From contig JADJQQ010000003.1 of NCBI GenBank assembly GCA_016712625.1, forward strand, positions 124,001-188,000: a stretch of DNA of 64,000 nt. The letters are read 5' to 3'. The stretch is from Candidatus Competibacteraceae bacterium (GTDB lineage: Bacteria > Pseudomonadota > Gammaproteobacteria > Competibacterales > Competibacteraceae). The notes under the pieces were generated by a model that saw only the letters and a program-made list of their open reading frames with translations, searched no databases and was not told where the DNA came from. This document shows positions 1 to 8,275 of this stretch, piece after piece. How positions within the stretch are numbered: position 1 is the stretch's first letter; every line of letters starts with the position of its first letter. Position numbers and translations under genes: made by a program.

Positions 1-438
1 AGTAACAATGTCAGTGTAATAAAACATCAAACTGAGTACAGCGATAAGGGATTCACGGCGCTCACTGCGTTGTTGCCGCCACCGCGCCAGTTTGGCGCGT
101 AAGACCTGACCGGTATCGGTGGCTGGCCCACCAGCGGCAGCCAATTGGCGGTTTAGGTGCTGGTGGCGTTCGCCTTGACTGAGGGGGTCCCAACAGGCGT
201 CACGCGGGGTTTGGTAGTAGTGCCAGAGTTGGTGGATGGCTTTGATGATCAGCGCCGGGCGGGCGGGGTTGGCGTCGGCTGGTAGGTGAATGTGGTGAAA
301 GCGTGGCGCAGTCGGCTGATGCCCACAGCGGTTGCCACCCACGGCCAAGGTGGGTAAGACCGATGGGCGGGTGGAAAACGGCCACACGCCCACCCCAGCG
401 GTAGGGCGGGTGGCTGGAACGGGCCTTTCGGACGGCAT
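1..438 (-). CDS. Plasmid-associated protein of unknown function, C-terminus cut by window edge
   Basis: An open frame of about 146 codons reads from an ATG at 438 and runs off the left edge. The N-terminal third is rich in Pro, Arg and Thr. The rest is helical and basic, with a Trp/Tyr-rich stretch followed by a Gln/Arg-rich segment (LRAKLARWRQQRSERRES) near the edge, reminiscent of DNA-binding plasmid proteins. An upstream ATG at 578 has a good Shine-Dalgarno but stops at 474 in another frame, so the true start may lie there if one base is missing. Role unknown; a replication or HTH-type plasmid protein is a guess from style and location. Confidence 0.4.
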   Translation of the reverse strand, partial: MPSERPVPATRPTAGVGVWPFSTRPSVLPTLAVGGNRCGHQPTAPRFHHIHLPADANPARPALIIKAIHQLWHYYQTPRDACWDPLSQGERHQHLNRQLAAAGGPATDTGQVLRAKLARWRQQRSERRESLIAVLSLMFYYTDIVT

Positions 439-622
439 GGCCGACACGCGGTGTACGCAGAAATGGCGTGGTCTTACATAGCCGTATCGCAGTGGCGGCC
501 GAACAGCACCGGGCCGGTTTGAAACCGGTCAACGGACGAAGGCGAGCAAGCTCGCCGGTGATCTAGACAAGCAAACATGGCAGTTCCCCTGAAATGACAG
601 TCAATAAGCCCCCGTGAGGGTC

Positions 623-650
623 TTGCAAGCTGTCAGGGAACCGCTATAAT
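623..650 (+). promoter_or_regulatory. Putative sigma70 promoter
   Basis: TTGCAA at 623-628 and a perfect TATAAT at 645-650 are separated by 16 bp. No plus-strand coding frame starts soon after. A terminator-like hairpin follows about 80 bp downstream, so the promoter may drive a short RNA. Confidence 0.5.
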
Positions 651-656
651 CGAGAA

Positions 657-760
657 CATGTTGAGGTTTCCCGATTGTTGTCCTTAGCGGAGCTTTGGAT
701 GACAGTTTGTAAGTACCCCCCTTACTTAATCCCCGCTCGAAAACGAGTTGGGGATTTTGT
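657..760 (+). ncRNA. Candidate small RNA of about 100 nt
   Basis: Inferred from a strong -35/-10 pair just upstream and a terminator hairpin at 728-756 followed by TTTTGT. Between them there is no convincing reading frame. No known RNA family is recognised. In this kind of plasmid context it could be an antisense copy-control or regulatory RNA, but nothing in the sequence identifies a target. Confidence 0.35.
728..760 (+). terminator. Rho-independent terminator-like hairpin
   Basis: AATCCCC and CTCG on the left pair with CGAG and GGGGATT on the right around an AAAA loop, with a short wobble/bulge in the middle. The hairpin is followed by TTTTGTGCTT. Confidence 0.5.
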
Positions 761-987
761 GCTTTAGGGCGGGGTGTTTTGCAGTGTAATTCGGTTAGGT
801 GCGCTACCTCGTTGGGGTCTAATAAATCATTTTAAGGATAGTGGTTAATGGGCCGCTCGGCAAATGGCTTTTGCAAGAGCCGGAGACCGTGCGAGACGTG
901 GCGCGCTGGCGTGCGGGACGCTGTTCGGACAACGGATGAGGCGCGGCGAGGACAGGGGCCGTTCACATCACAGGGTAAGACCGACGC

Positions 988-1410
988 TTACTGGAGCGGC
1001 CGAGGGCCGTTGGCGGCCGAGGGCGACGGCGCGGGGAACCCCGTCAAGCTGTTTTGCAGGATCGCATCGGCGTCGTCGATCATGCGCGCCAGATACGCCT
1101 TGTTGATCGCCAAGGTTCGCTCTTGCGCGTGCAAATCCGCTTGCATGGCGACGAGTTGGCGACGGTGGCGCAGCACCTCGCGGGTTAACAGCTGCTCGCG
1201 CCAGCCCTGGATTTGCACGAGGGCGTCTTGGATGCGCGCCAGCGTCGGGCGCGGCGCGGCCGATTGGGCGCACACGCACCGGGACAGGGCAGCGGGGGTG
1301 ATCGGGCGGCGGCGGGCCGAGAGGGTGTCAGACGCTTCCAGCACCTGGATGACAGTCTGAAAAGCGATCTCCGGCGCAAGCGCCGTCTCATTAAAACGGT
1401 GAGTAGCCAT
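988..1410 (-). CDS. Hypothetical helical plasmid protein, 140 aa
   Basis: The ATG at 1410 is preceded by AGAGGA at good spacing. The protein has an Arg/Pro-rich middle. A long charged helix follows at about residues 60-115 (QLLTREVLRHRRQLVAMQ...) that would form a coiled coil. No catalytic motif or signal peptide is visible. It is divergent from the TraD-like gene at 1627, and the two share a 216-bp spacer with a short inverted repeat, as mobilisation genes often do. Family not recognised. Confidence 0.5.
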   Translation of the reverse strand: MATHRFNETALAPEIAFQTVIQVLEASDTLSARRRPITPAALSRCVCAQSAAPRPTLARIQDALVQIQGWREQLLTREVLRHRRQLVAMQADLHAQERTLAINKAYLARMIDDADAILQNSLTGFPAPSPSAANGPRPLQ

Positions 1411-1626
1411 GATTGCGTCCTCTAAGGTAGAGCAGTTGTGGTCAGGTCCTCACCGTTTTCAACGGTGGGGGCCGCCTTAGTTCCCTTGCGGAATCGTTCC
1501 CTCTTATGATAGCCGGTTTCAGCCGGGCCGCAAAGAATTTGCAAGGAGGGCGCGCAGGCGCAAAGCCGACAGACGCGATAGCGGGCGGCTTGAGATACGA
1601 GGGCGATTCGCGCCGCTCAGGCGCGC
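1411..1626. other. Intergenic spacer with short inverted repeat
   Basis: This divergent spacer carries CACCGTT/AACGGTG (1451-1457/1461-1467, 3-bp loop). It could hold promoters for both neighbours or a mobilisation origin. No recognised nic consensus was seen. Confidence 0.3.
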
Positions 1627-1872
1627 GTGGCAGCGGCCAAGTTGATCCAGGACGGTAAGCGCCGGTCTGCCAAGGCAGAGCGCAAGGCCTGTGCCCATGG
1701 CTTGATCCAACAGGGGGTGCTGTTCGATCTGGCGGGCTTGGAACACCACAGCCGGGGGGAGCTGCTCGGCCTGCTCCTGGCCGCCGCCAAGACCGATGAC
1801 CCCAAACGCTGGGCGCACTGGCAGGAAATCGGCGATGCCCTCCTGGCCGAAAAGGGTGAGACGGGAGCGTAG
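1627..1872 (+). CDS. TraD-like conjugal transfer protein (small mobilisation TraD)
   Basis: 81 aa from a GTG start. The pattern resembles the small TraD proteins encoded next to relaxases: a basic N-terminus (KAERKACAHGLIQQG), then 'VLFDLAGLEHHSRGELLGLLL', then a short linker and W-x-x-IGDALL near the end. Family members are about 70-110 aa and help DNA processing at oriT. No relaxase gene is adjacent, so it is probably a remnant of a mobilisation module. The assignment rests on pattern similarity only. Confidence 0.4.
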   Translation: MAAAKLIQDGKRRSAKAERKACAHGLIQQGVLFDLAGLEHHSRGELLGLLLAAAKTDDPKRWAHWQEIGDALLAEKGETGA

Positions 1873-1936
1873 CCCTGAACGCTTTTGCTCGGAGCGTCTG
1901 AAATAGACGGGTTAACGGTGTGTGTTCGGTCGTGGC

Positions 1937-2128
1937 TCACGCGGCCGTTCTGGGCAGCGCTTCGCCCTGCTGTTCGCGCCGGATCGGCGGGGGATCGATT
2001 TTCGGCGCGGGCCAATCCTGCTCTAGCTGGCGTAAATCCTCGACTATCGCGTGTAAGTCTTGTTGGAATCGGGTGGCATGGGCTTCGCGCCAGCGGTGCA
2101 GCTCTTCCACAATCGGGTCAGTCCACAT
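1937..2128 (-). CDS. Small antitoxin-like protein, 63 aa
   Basis: Begins MWTDPIVEELHRWREAHATR, an N-terminus seen in a widespread family of short acidic/helical proteins encoded beside RelE/PIN toxins. The first 40 residues fit the family. The Pro/Arg-rich tail (PAPKIDPPPIRREQ) is longer than usual. It lies 45 bp downstream of the toxin-like gene 2174-2497 on the same strand, so the three genes may be co-transcribed. Function inferred from context. Confidence 0.5.
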   Translation of the reverse strand: MWTDPIVEELHRWREAHATRFQQDLHAIVEDLRQLEQDWPAPKIDPPPIRREQQGEALPRTAA

Positions 2129-2173
2129 GAAAGTCTCTCGATTTCATTCCGAGCTTTCGGGGCGATTTGCCCG

Positions 2174-2497
2174 CTACCGGTAGGCCGAATCGTGGTCGGG
2201 GTGCAGCGACAGCAACCGCAACCATCCTCCAGCCGCGCGGTACGCCACGGCCCGGAACCCCTGGCCGATGCGGAAACTGTACAGGCGCTGGCCGTCCGGC
2301 CCGGTTCGGGAATGGATCGGCTCCCACTTCAAGCCTTGGTCGCGGTAAACCTGCGGCCAGCGCAAGCCCGCCAGTTTCCGCAGCGTCGCCAGCACGCTGA
2401 GCTGCTGGCTCTTTTCCAACTCAAAAAGCGAGCGTTGAAAGACAGGATTGTTCAGGTCGAGCCGAACGGCCTCCACATCACCGGCCTGCCGACTCAT
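2174..2497 (-). CDS. RelE/HigB-like toxin
   Basis: 107 aa. The region 'LGLRWPQVYRDQGLKWEPIHS...LYSFRIGQGFRAVAYR' resembles the RelE-fold ribosome-dependent mRNA interferase core: basic strand residues, then R-x-V/A-Y near the end. Its ATG overlaps the stop of the upstream gene (2494-2748) by 4 nt, the usual coupling of a TA operon, here antitoxin first. The exact RelE subfamily is not determined. Confidence 0.5.
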   Translation of the reverse strand: MSRQAGDVEAVRLDLNNPVFQRSLFELEKSQQLSVLATLRKLAGLRWPQVYRDQGLKWEPIHSRTGPDGQRLYSFRIGQGFRAVAYRAAGGWLRLLSLHPDHDSAYR

Positions 2498-2748
2498 GGC
2501 AGCCGCTGAGCCAAGTCGTCAAGATCGGATTCCGCCGCCGGGTGCGTCTCCGCCCACGCGATGGCCTCATCCAGATCGGCTTTCGCGGCGGGCGCGTGCA
2601 ACCACCGCTCGCTGTCGGGGATGAACTCTCCCAGCTTCACAAGCCAGACGCCCGGTTCCAGTTCGTCCACCAGCACATGCCGGCCGGCATAAGCTTTTCC
2701 CAGCGCGATTTGCCCGCTTTGGCCCACGGTTTTGACGACGGTACTCAT
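2494..2748 (-). CDS. AbrB/MazE-like antitoxin of a type II TA pair
   Basis: 84 aa from the ATG at 2748, which has GAGGTG eight bases upstream; an earlier in-frame start would add a basic, non-conserved extension. The N-terminal half (TVGQSGQIALGKAYAGRHV) has the Gly-rich beta pattern of SpoVT/AbrB DNA-binding swapped hairpins. The C-terminal half is acidic and helical, as expected for toxin neutralisation. Upstream, an imperfect CATG..CATG inverted repeat overlaps a TATCAT -10-like box and could be its autoregulatory operator. Confidence 0.55.
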   Translation of the reverse strand: MSTVVKTVGQSGQIALGKAYAGRHVLVDELEPGVWLVKLGEFIPDSERWLHAPAAKADLDEAIAWAETHPAAESDLDDLAQRLP

Positions 2749-3239
2749 CGGACTCACCTCCAACACAAAAATCGTGCTGCATGATAGCATGAAATCGAAA
2801 AAGTCCCTGACCGAATTGGGGCGCTTGGGAAGTGGAGACCCTGCCGTTGGAAATGCCCTAGAACCGCTCAGGAAAGCCCTAGGAAGCGTTTTCGTCTTGG
2901 GGTAGGGAAAAGTTTTACCGGGTACGGTAATTTCGTCGCTTCTGGGCCTTCCTGTGGCCTTCAGCCGCATTAGGTTAGGACTGCTGCCCGCATCATGCCT
3001 CCCCTTGGAGACTGTCTTTTGGGTTTTTCGGCGGTGTTCCCGCCGTCCGTTCCCATGGTCACTGTCGTTTCGGTGCCTCCGGGGTGGGTTTGGGAGGGGG
3101 CTACTGCACCTCTCCCAATCGACGTTATGTGAGCGAAGCGAACTCGTTTTTAAGGAGGCTTGGATGAGCTGGTCAAATATTGACCGGTTTTGTTGCCGAG
3201 CTCCCCTGGTATTGTTAAAAAGCTGTTAGTGTAGTGTTA
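2749..3239. other. Spacer between TA operon and origin
   Basis: No gene of normal length is supported. The left end holds the TA promoter/operator region. A 21-codon frame at 3164-3229 has a strong TAAGGAGG-type ribosome site, but its product is unremarkable and may be chance. The stretch turns AT-rich toward the origin at 3240. Confidence 0.4.
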
Positions 3240-3454
3240 AGAAAAAAATGCATCATAAATTATTATTTTATAATAATTTTATTGATGTTGGCGTGTGCAA
3301 AGTAACGATAGAGCGTGTGCAAACTAACGATAGGACCTAAACAAGTTATCCACAAAATTATGGATAACTTTTTCTTTGAAATACAGGAATTCTTGCTTGA
3401 CCGTGTGTGAAATCACGATAGCTTGGCTATGCTTGAAAAAATGGTAGAAACCAC
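3240..3454. other. Plasmid replication origin (oriV) with iterons and DnaA boxes
   Basis: A strongly AT-rich block (3240-3290) precedes iterons CGTGTGCAAACTAACGATAG at 3292-3311 and 3314-3333, plus a degenerate copy at 3402-3421. The start-to-start spacings are 22 and 88 bp, that is 1 and 4 times 22, so all copies lie on one helical face. A perfect DnaA box TTATCCACA lies at 3346-3354. A near-perfect inverted box follows at 3359-3367, inside the 8-bp inverted repeat GTTATCCA/TGGATAAC. This is the layout of iteron plasmids, with the initiator gene directly downstream. Confidence 0.8.
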
Positions 3455-4314
3455 ATGAAACCCTTACCGCTCATGCGTAATCCGGAACGCGATTTCTTTG
3501 AATGTAGCATTTTTGCATCACTTCCCTACTTTAAAGATGACACGGCAAGCATGGAGCATCCTGTCTTTTCCCTCTCCACCAGGCCGGACAAGCGAACGTT
3601 ACGCTACGAGCACAACGGCAACAAACTAACGATAATTCCAAGCATCCTTGGTCTTGCCACCATCCATGACAAGGATATTCTTCTTTATTGCGCCAGCTAT
3701 CTTTGAGCCGCGATCAACCGTGGAGAGATACCAAGTCGCACCGTGCGCTTTACCGCTTATGATTTTTTTGTCTCAACAAACAGGCTACTGGATGGCTGAC
3801 ACTATCAGTTATTCAAGGAAGGTCTACGACGATTGAGCGGGACTCGCTTAGAAACGAATATCAAAACTAGCGGACTGACTATTGAAGAGGGTTTTGGACT
3901 TATAGAGGCTTGGCGGGCTGTAAAAGAGGATAAAAGTGGGCGAGTTATTGCCGCAGAAATAAGGGTTTCTGAATGGTTTTATAACTCTATCATTGCTAAT
4001 GAATTGCTGACAATCAGCCGGGATTATTTCCGCCTCCGCAAACCGTTAGAGCGACGTATCTACGAAATTGCTCGCAAACATTGCGGTAACGCGCAATCCT
4101 TCAAGATCAGCTTAGATAAACTGCATAAAAAAACAGATTCAAGTAGCTCGCTACAAGAATTTGGACGGCTGGTCAGTAAAATCGTAGAAAAAAACCATCT
4201 CCCGGATTACGGGATTGACCTGTCTGCTGACATGGTGACACTTACTAATCGCAACTGGAAAGCTCCTATCAGCGAAAATCAACATGCTTGGCCGTTCCTC
4301 AAACCGGAAACTTT
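3455..4314 (+). pseudogene. repA: Replication initiator protein A (RPA family), two internal TGA codons and 3' end cut by IS1
   Basis: The frame encodes recognisable RPA initiator sequence: MKPLPLMRNPERDFF, HDKDILLYCASYL, RTVRFTAYDFFVSTNR, RLSGTRLETNIKT, then RDYFRLRKPLERRIYEIARKHCG. Similarity is continuous in one frame, yet TGA occurs at 3704-3706 and 3797-3799; each could come from CGA by one C-to-T change. The usual C-terminal segment is missing because the IS1-family element begins at 4315. An iteron-like dodecamer (AAACTAACGATA) lies inside the gene near 3623. Unless stops are suppressed, this initiator is dead, and the replicon would depend on the origin at 38.6-39 kb. Confidence 0.75.
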
Positions 4315-5072
4315 GGTAGTGGCTCAATCAGGTGAGTGAGTTAAATTGTATTGATGCAGGAAGAGACGGATAGCGATTTCGTGCATCTGGAAGGATTTGG
4401 AAAAAGACAAGGTTTTGCGAACGAAGCGGCCCAGACATTGGCGAAGGGTATTGTTGAAACGCTCAATGCGATTTGTGGAGCCACGCTTGGGGTAGTCGGC
4501 GTCATGTTGGTTGGCGGGCAAGATGTTGTGGTAGCTCTCCAGGTGATCGGTATAAAGCAGACTCTGGCGGTAAGCCAGCGGGATGCGATCCCAAAGGAGC
4601 CGGGCGGTCGCATCATCGCGCGGACCCAGCGCGTAGGCAACGACCTGGCGAGTGCGTCGGCACAAGGCCAGCCAAGGCCAGATCATGCCACGCCGCCGGT
4701 GGCGCACGAAGCGCCACAGTTCATCCAGTTCCAACACGTCTTGCGACTGGGCCGGAGCCAGCGTGGCCGCCAAAGGCGGCAGATTCTGGGCTTTTTTTAA
4801 GCCACTTTGAGACCGTGTTGCGTGAGACCCCAAAAATCCGGGTCAGGCCCCGCAAAGAGGTGCGTTCTTGATAGGCCCGCAGAATTTGCGCTTTCGCCGC
4901 GTCCGTATAGCCCGGCGCTTCTGGCTGCTCTCGGAAACTGCGCCCGCACGCCCGGCACTGGTAACGTTGCTTGCCGTTCCTCGTCTTGCCGTGCTTGCGG
5001 GTTCGCTCGCTACCACAGTGATAACAGTTCATTGCACTAGATTAACCGATCTCTCCTCAGTGAGCCATTACC
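4315..5072 (-). mobile_element. IS1-family insertion sequence, about 758 bp
   Basis: Terminal inverted repeats begin GGTAGTGGCTCA (4315, plus strand) and GGTAATGGCTCA (from 5072, minus strand), matching at 18 of 22 positions. Size and gene layout fit IS1. No 8-9-bp target duplication is visible. The left flank is broken repA and the right flank is broken parB, so the element probably caused an adjacent deletion. Confidence 0.8.
4324..5032 (-). CDS. IS1-family transposase made by -1 frameshift (InsA/InsB')
   Basis: The upstream frame (4721-5032) begins MNCYHCGSERTRKHG with a two-pair Cys zinc finger (CYHCG, CRACG) and a helix-turn-helix ending in SKWLKK. The downstream frame (4324-4833) carries the catalytic DDE/DDED-like residues: D in LELDELWRF, D in LLYTDHLESY and E in NRIERFNNTL. 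The frames overlap at a run of seven A on the coding strand, the slippery site by which IS1-type elements make the fusion transposase. Both halves look intact. Confidence 0.8.
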
Positions 5073-5457
5073 CGGACCTGTGGGTTGTTTTCAGATCCGC
5101 TAGCACCAGCGCCTGACACTCATCGGCCAGACGAACCGTGACCGGCACGGCGGACAGACCGACGGCGCGCGCCGCCCGTAACCGCCGTTCACCGGCAATC
5201 AGCCAAAAGCGCGGTGCGGCGGGATCATAGTCCGGCGCGGGCCGCACCCACAGCGCCTGCTGGACGCCATGCCGCTCGACCGACGCCACCAACGCGGCGA
5301 ACTCGGCGTCCTCGAAAAAGGTGCGCGGGTTAAACTCTGGCCGAACCGCGATCCAGTCCGGCGGCAGATACAGTAACTGCCCATCGACGGCGATCAGGGG
5401 CAGGGTGGGCGTCATCACGGGTAGGGCGGGCGTCACCCTCGCAAGCGGGGCATTCAT
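5068..5457 (-). pseudogene. ParB-like partition protein, truncated by IS1
   Basis: 129 aa with the ParB/Srx nuclease-like N-terminal domain: NPRTFFEDAEFAALVASVERHGV followed by LIAGERRLRAARAVGL and VPVTV. The frame runs into the IS end, which supplies the TAA stop, so the HTH and dimerisation domains are lost. The start ATG at 5457 has GGAG upstream. Loss of the C-terminus should abolish parS binding. Confidence 0.7.
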
Positions 5458-6208
5458 CAGGGAGGACTCCGGTGGGGAAAGCTGTGTTCAGCATCCCACC
5501 GAAAGGGATGAAGGCAAGCGCGGCGCGGCGATCACCCCAACCTGGCTGTAGGCTTCTCTGAATAGCGAGGCGGTGGATTAACTGGCTGGCGGGTTTCTGA
5601 AACCGCGCATGATCGCTAAGGGCAACAAAAACGCATTCATGTATTTCCATAGCTACGTATTTGTATAGCCATGTAGATACGTATTTCAGTTGGAACCGAT
5701 CTGCTTGCCGCCACGGGGTATGGCTCGCTATAGCGGCCGCCTCTTTCTCCCTAAGCCAGACGGATTGTCGTGTACCGTGCGCGGTGGCACGGGCCGCCAT
5801 TGGAATGTGAAATTGATGGCAGGGGGGTCTCCTTATCCCCCATCCAGCATTCATCCTCACTTTTATATCATCTCCCTAGGACGCTATACGCATTCATGCC
5901 GCCCTGCCAACGACTATTACTCGCCCCAGCATCCAGGGTGGATTTCTGCTGCCACATCACCCAAATAGACGGTAGGTGCCTGGAGCACTTGAACCACCGT
6001 GGCAAGCGCGAGGTCGTCCTGTACGCTGCACCGAGCTGACCTAACGGAACCCGACGGATGAGCAAGCGTAGCGCGAGGGCTCACAGGGCCGGAGGCGTCA
6101 GGGATCAAAGCCAGATAGCCATGACTCGACACGAGGCATGGAGCATAGCCCGCGCGCCCGACGGCGGAACATCGGAACGACTGTCGCATCCAGGCTACCC
6201 GGAAGGGA
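5458..6208. other. Gene-free spacer
   Basis: About 750 bp without a convincing gene; open frames here lack family resemblance and ribosome sites. Around 5650-5690 an AT-rich stretch contains two copies of TACGTATTT, a possible regulatory site for the former partition operon. The right part (5900-6200) is GC-rich and unremarkable. Confidence 0.4.
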
Positions 6209-6270
6209 ATTCGCTGTGCAGCGAATAGGGCGTTCATGCCGAATATTCGGTATAGTACGCTTATTCGCTG
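6209..6270. promoter_or_regulatory. Operator/promoter of the AbiEi-like operon
   Basis: ATTCGCTG-tg-CAGCGAAT (6209-6226) is a near-perfect inverted repeat. Its half site ATTCGCTG recurs at 6263-6270, 12 bp before the start codon. Between them lies the perfect 12-bp palindrome CCGAATATTCGG (6239-6250) followed by TATAGT, a likely -10. This fits autorepression by the winged-helix AbiEi-type antitoxin encoded next. Confidence 0.5.
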
Positions 6271-6281
6271 CACAGGAAATA

Positions 6282-7370
6282 ATGGTGGTCATGACCGAAT
6301 CGACTCTCGTGGAACATGCGCTGATCGAACAGCTCCTGGAGTCACTCCGGGAGTTGCCGGACGTACACGCCGAGTTGGCTCGGTCGGAACCTGCGGTTCA
6401 AGCCCCTGGTCGCATCGACGCGAAGATTAATCTGCACATCGCCGGCAAGTCGATTACCTTGCTGGTTGAGGCAAAGAAGTCCGTCTATCCCCGAGACGTG
6501 CGCCAGGTGTTGTGGCAGTTGAAGTCGCTGCAGCACGGTCATTCCGCCGATGTACAGCACCTGCTAATCGCCGAGTCGCTCTCACCGGGGGCGAAAGAAT
6601 TGCTCAGAGCCGAGCGCATCGGCTACTTCGATAGCGGCGGAAGCTTGTTCCTGCCGGCCGCTGGTGCCTACGTCTACGTCGACAAGCCGGCTCCGAAGAC
6701 TTTGGAAAAGTCGGTGCGGTCGCTCTTCTCCGGGCGACGCGCCCAGGTTTTGTACGCGCTCCTGGTCAATCACGAGGAGTGGTTTGGTGTTACCGAAGTG
6801 GCCGAACGGGCGCAGGTGGCTCCGTCCACTGCCTCGGACGTACTAGGCGAACTGGAGCGGTTCGACTGGTTGGTGTCGCGCGGACGGGGGCCGAGCAAGG
6901 AGCGGCATCTGCGCGAACCCAGTGCGCTGCTCGATGCTTGGGCGAAGCAACTCGCCACGCAGCGCGCGCCAGTGCTGCGCCGGTACTTTGTGCCCGGATT
7001 GAAATCCGATGCACTGATCGAACGGCTCGGCCAGATGTTCGATGCGCATGAGATCGCTTACGCGGTGAGCTACGAAGCCGCCGCACAGCGCTATGCCCCC
7101 TTCTTGTCCGGCATCTCACAGGTGCGGGTTCGACTGCTATCCAGCACCAGTGCCGAGATGGCAATGGCAGAGCTGGGTGCGCGCGTCGTCAATGAGGGGG
7201 CGAACCTCGCGGTCATCGAGACGAAATCGGCGGGAGAACTGCTGTTCCGGCAAAACGTCGGGGGCGTTTGGTTGGCCAGTCCGGTCCAGGTCTATCTCGA
7301 CCTCTTGCGCGGTGAGGGCCGCGCCAAGGAATTGGCCGAGCACTTGCGCAAGGAACGGATTGGCTTCTGA
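6282..7370 (+). CDS. AbiEi-family (type IV) antitoxin/transcriptional regulator
   Basis: 362 aa from the ATG at 6282 (AGGA 4 nt upstream); an ATG at 6291 is the alternative. Residues 1-130 have a nuclease-like fold signature (RIDAKINL...LLVEAKKS...VRQVLWQL). Next comes a winged helix (VTEVAERAQVAPSTASDVLGELERFDW). The remainder ends in a strand-rich domain with Q-V-Y-L-D-L near the C-terminus, typical of AbiEi-like antitoxins that repress their operon. It overlaps the nucleotidyltransferase gene by one base. Together they look like a type IV TA pair. Confidence 0.6.
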   Translation: MVVMTESTLVEHALIEQLLESLRELPDVHAELARSEPAVQAPGRIDAKINLHIAGKSITLLVEAKKSVYPRDVRQVLWQLKSLQHGHSADVQHLLIAESLSPGAKELLRAERIGYFDSGGSLFLPAAGAYVYVDKPAPKTLEKSVRSLFSGRRAQVLYALLVNHEEWFGVTEVAERAQVAPSTASDVLGELERFDWLVSRGRGPSKERHLREPSALLDAWAKQLATQRAPVLRRYFVPGLKSDALIERLGQMFDAHEIAYAVSYEAAAQRYAPFLSGISQVRVRLLSSTSAEMAMAELGARVVNEGANLAVIETKSAGELLFRQNVGGVWLASPVQVYLDLLRGEGRAKELAEHLRKERIGF

Positions 7371-8266
7371 TGGCAAAACCCGCAACGTTCGATGGCTACA
7401 GCGACCAGTACACGGTGGACTGCGAACGCGTCCTCGTGACGCTGCTGCGCGGACTCGGGCCATGGAAAGAGTCAGTCTACCTGATCGGGGGACTCACGCC
7501 GCGATATCTCGTTGCCGCGCGGCCACCGGTAGTACCGGCGCACGCGGGCACGCTGGACGTGGACATCGTGATCGACCTGCAAATCCTGGCGGATACCGAG
7601 GCGTATCACACACTCGAAGACAATCTCAAGAAGATGGGGTTCGAGCGGGCCGAGAACAGCGCTGGTGCAAAGCTTTCCTGGCGTTGGCAGACCCGCACTG
7701 AACATGGTGCATCGATGGTGCTGGAACTGCTGGCGGATGCACCGGACATCGCTGGTGGCAAGGTGCAGCCATTGCCGACCGAAGGCACGATCTCAGCACT
7801 GAATATCCCATATTCGTCCATCGTTTTTGACCTTCACCAAGTCACCGAAATTCAGGCTGACCTCCTCGGCGGCAACGGAATCGCGAGGGAACAGATCAAG
7901 CATGCCAACCTGGTCAGTTTTACCTGCCTGAAGTCGTTCGCCTTCGATCAGCGCTTTGAACGCAAGGACGCACACGATCTGATCTATTGCATTGAACACG
8001 CGGCCGAAGGACTGGACGCCGTTGCCGCGGCTTTCCACAAGGAGTGCAACGGCAAGCACGGTGCCGTCGTCGAGTCCTCGCTGGCGATCCTGCGCAGCCG
8101 CTTCGCAAGCGACGCGAAAGCCGAAGGCTATCGCAAAGACGGTCCGGTGTCGGTCGCCAAGTTCGAGCTGGTCGAAGGCGACGCGCCAGAGCAACGTGAG
8201 GCGAGGATGTTGCGGCAGCGGCAAGCCTGCGACGTGATCGAACAACTCCTGGCCCGAATCGGATAA
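7370..8266 (+). CDS. Nucleotidyltransferase-like toxin (AbiEii-like)
   Basis: 298 aa. YLIGGLTPRYL followed by DVDIVIDL gives the GG...DxD core of NTase-fold enzymes. The gene partners an AbiEi-like protein, as in type IV TA/abortive-infection systems where the NTase modifies nucleic acid or nucleotides and arrests growth. A conserved FERKDAHDLIYCIEH helix lies near residues 205-220. It shares a base with the upstream gene and precedes the caspase-helicase by 9 bp, so all three are probably one operon. Confidence 0.6.
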   Translation: MAKPATFDGYSDQYTVDCERVLVTLLRGLGPWKESVYLIGGLTPRYLVAARPPVVPAHAGTLDVDIVIDLQILADTEAYHTLEDNLKKMGFERAENSAGAKLSWRWQTRTEHGASMVLELLADAPDIAGGKVQPLPTEGTISALNIPYSSIVFDLHQVTEIQADLLGGNGIAREQIKHANLVSFTCLKSFAFDQRFERKDAHDLIYCIEHAAEGLDAVAAAFHKECNGKHGAVVESSLAILRSRFASDAKAEGYRKDGPVSVAKFELVEGDAPEQREARMLRQRQACDVIEQLLARIG

Positions 8267-8275
8267 GGAGCACGT

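Noticed and set aside
200..532. Minus-strand open frame of about 110 codons
   Set aside because: It overlaps the better frame running from 438 to the window edge and has odd composition (Pro/Arg/Ser-rich) without family resemblance.
1519..2015. Minus-strand frames opposite the TraD-like gene
   Set aside because: They are antisense shadows in GC-rich DNA; the plus frame has the better protein pattern.
3704..3799. UGA as a sense codon (alternative genetic code)
   Set aside because: Many neighbouring genes stop at TGA, including overlapping ATGA junctions, so TGA is a normal stop here.
5330..5860. 176-codon minus-strand frame
   Set aside because: Its 3' part is ParB in another frame, and the 5' part has no ribosome site or resemblance.
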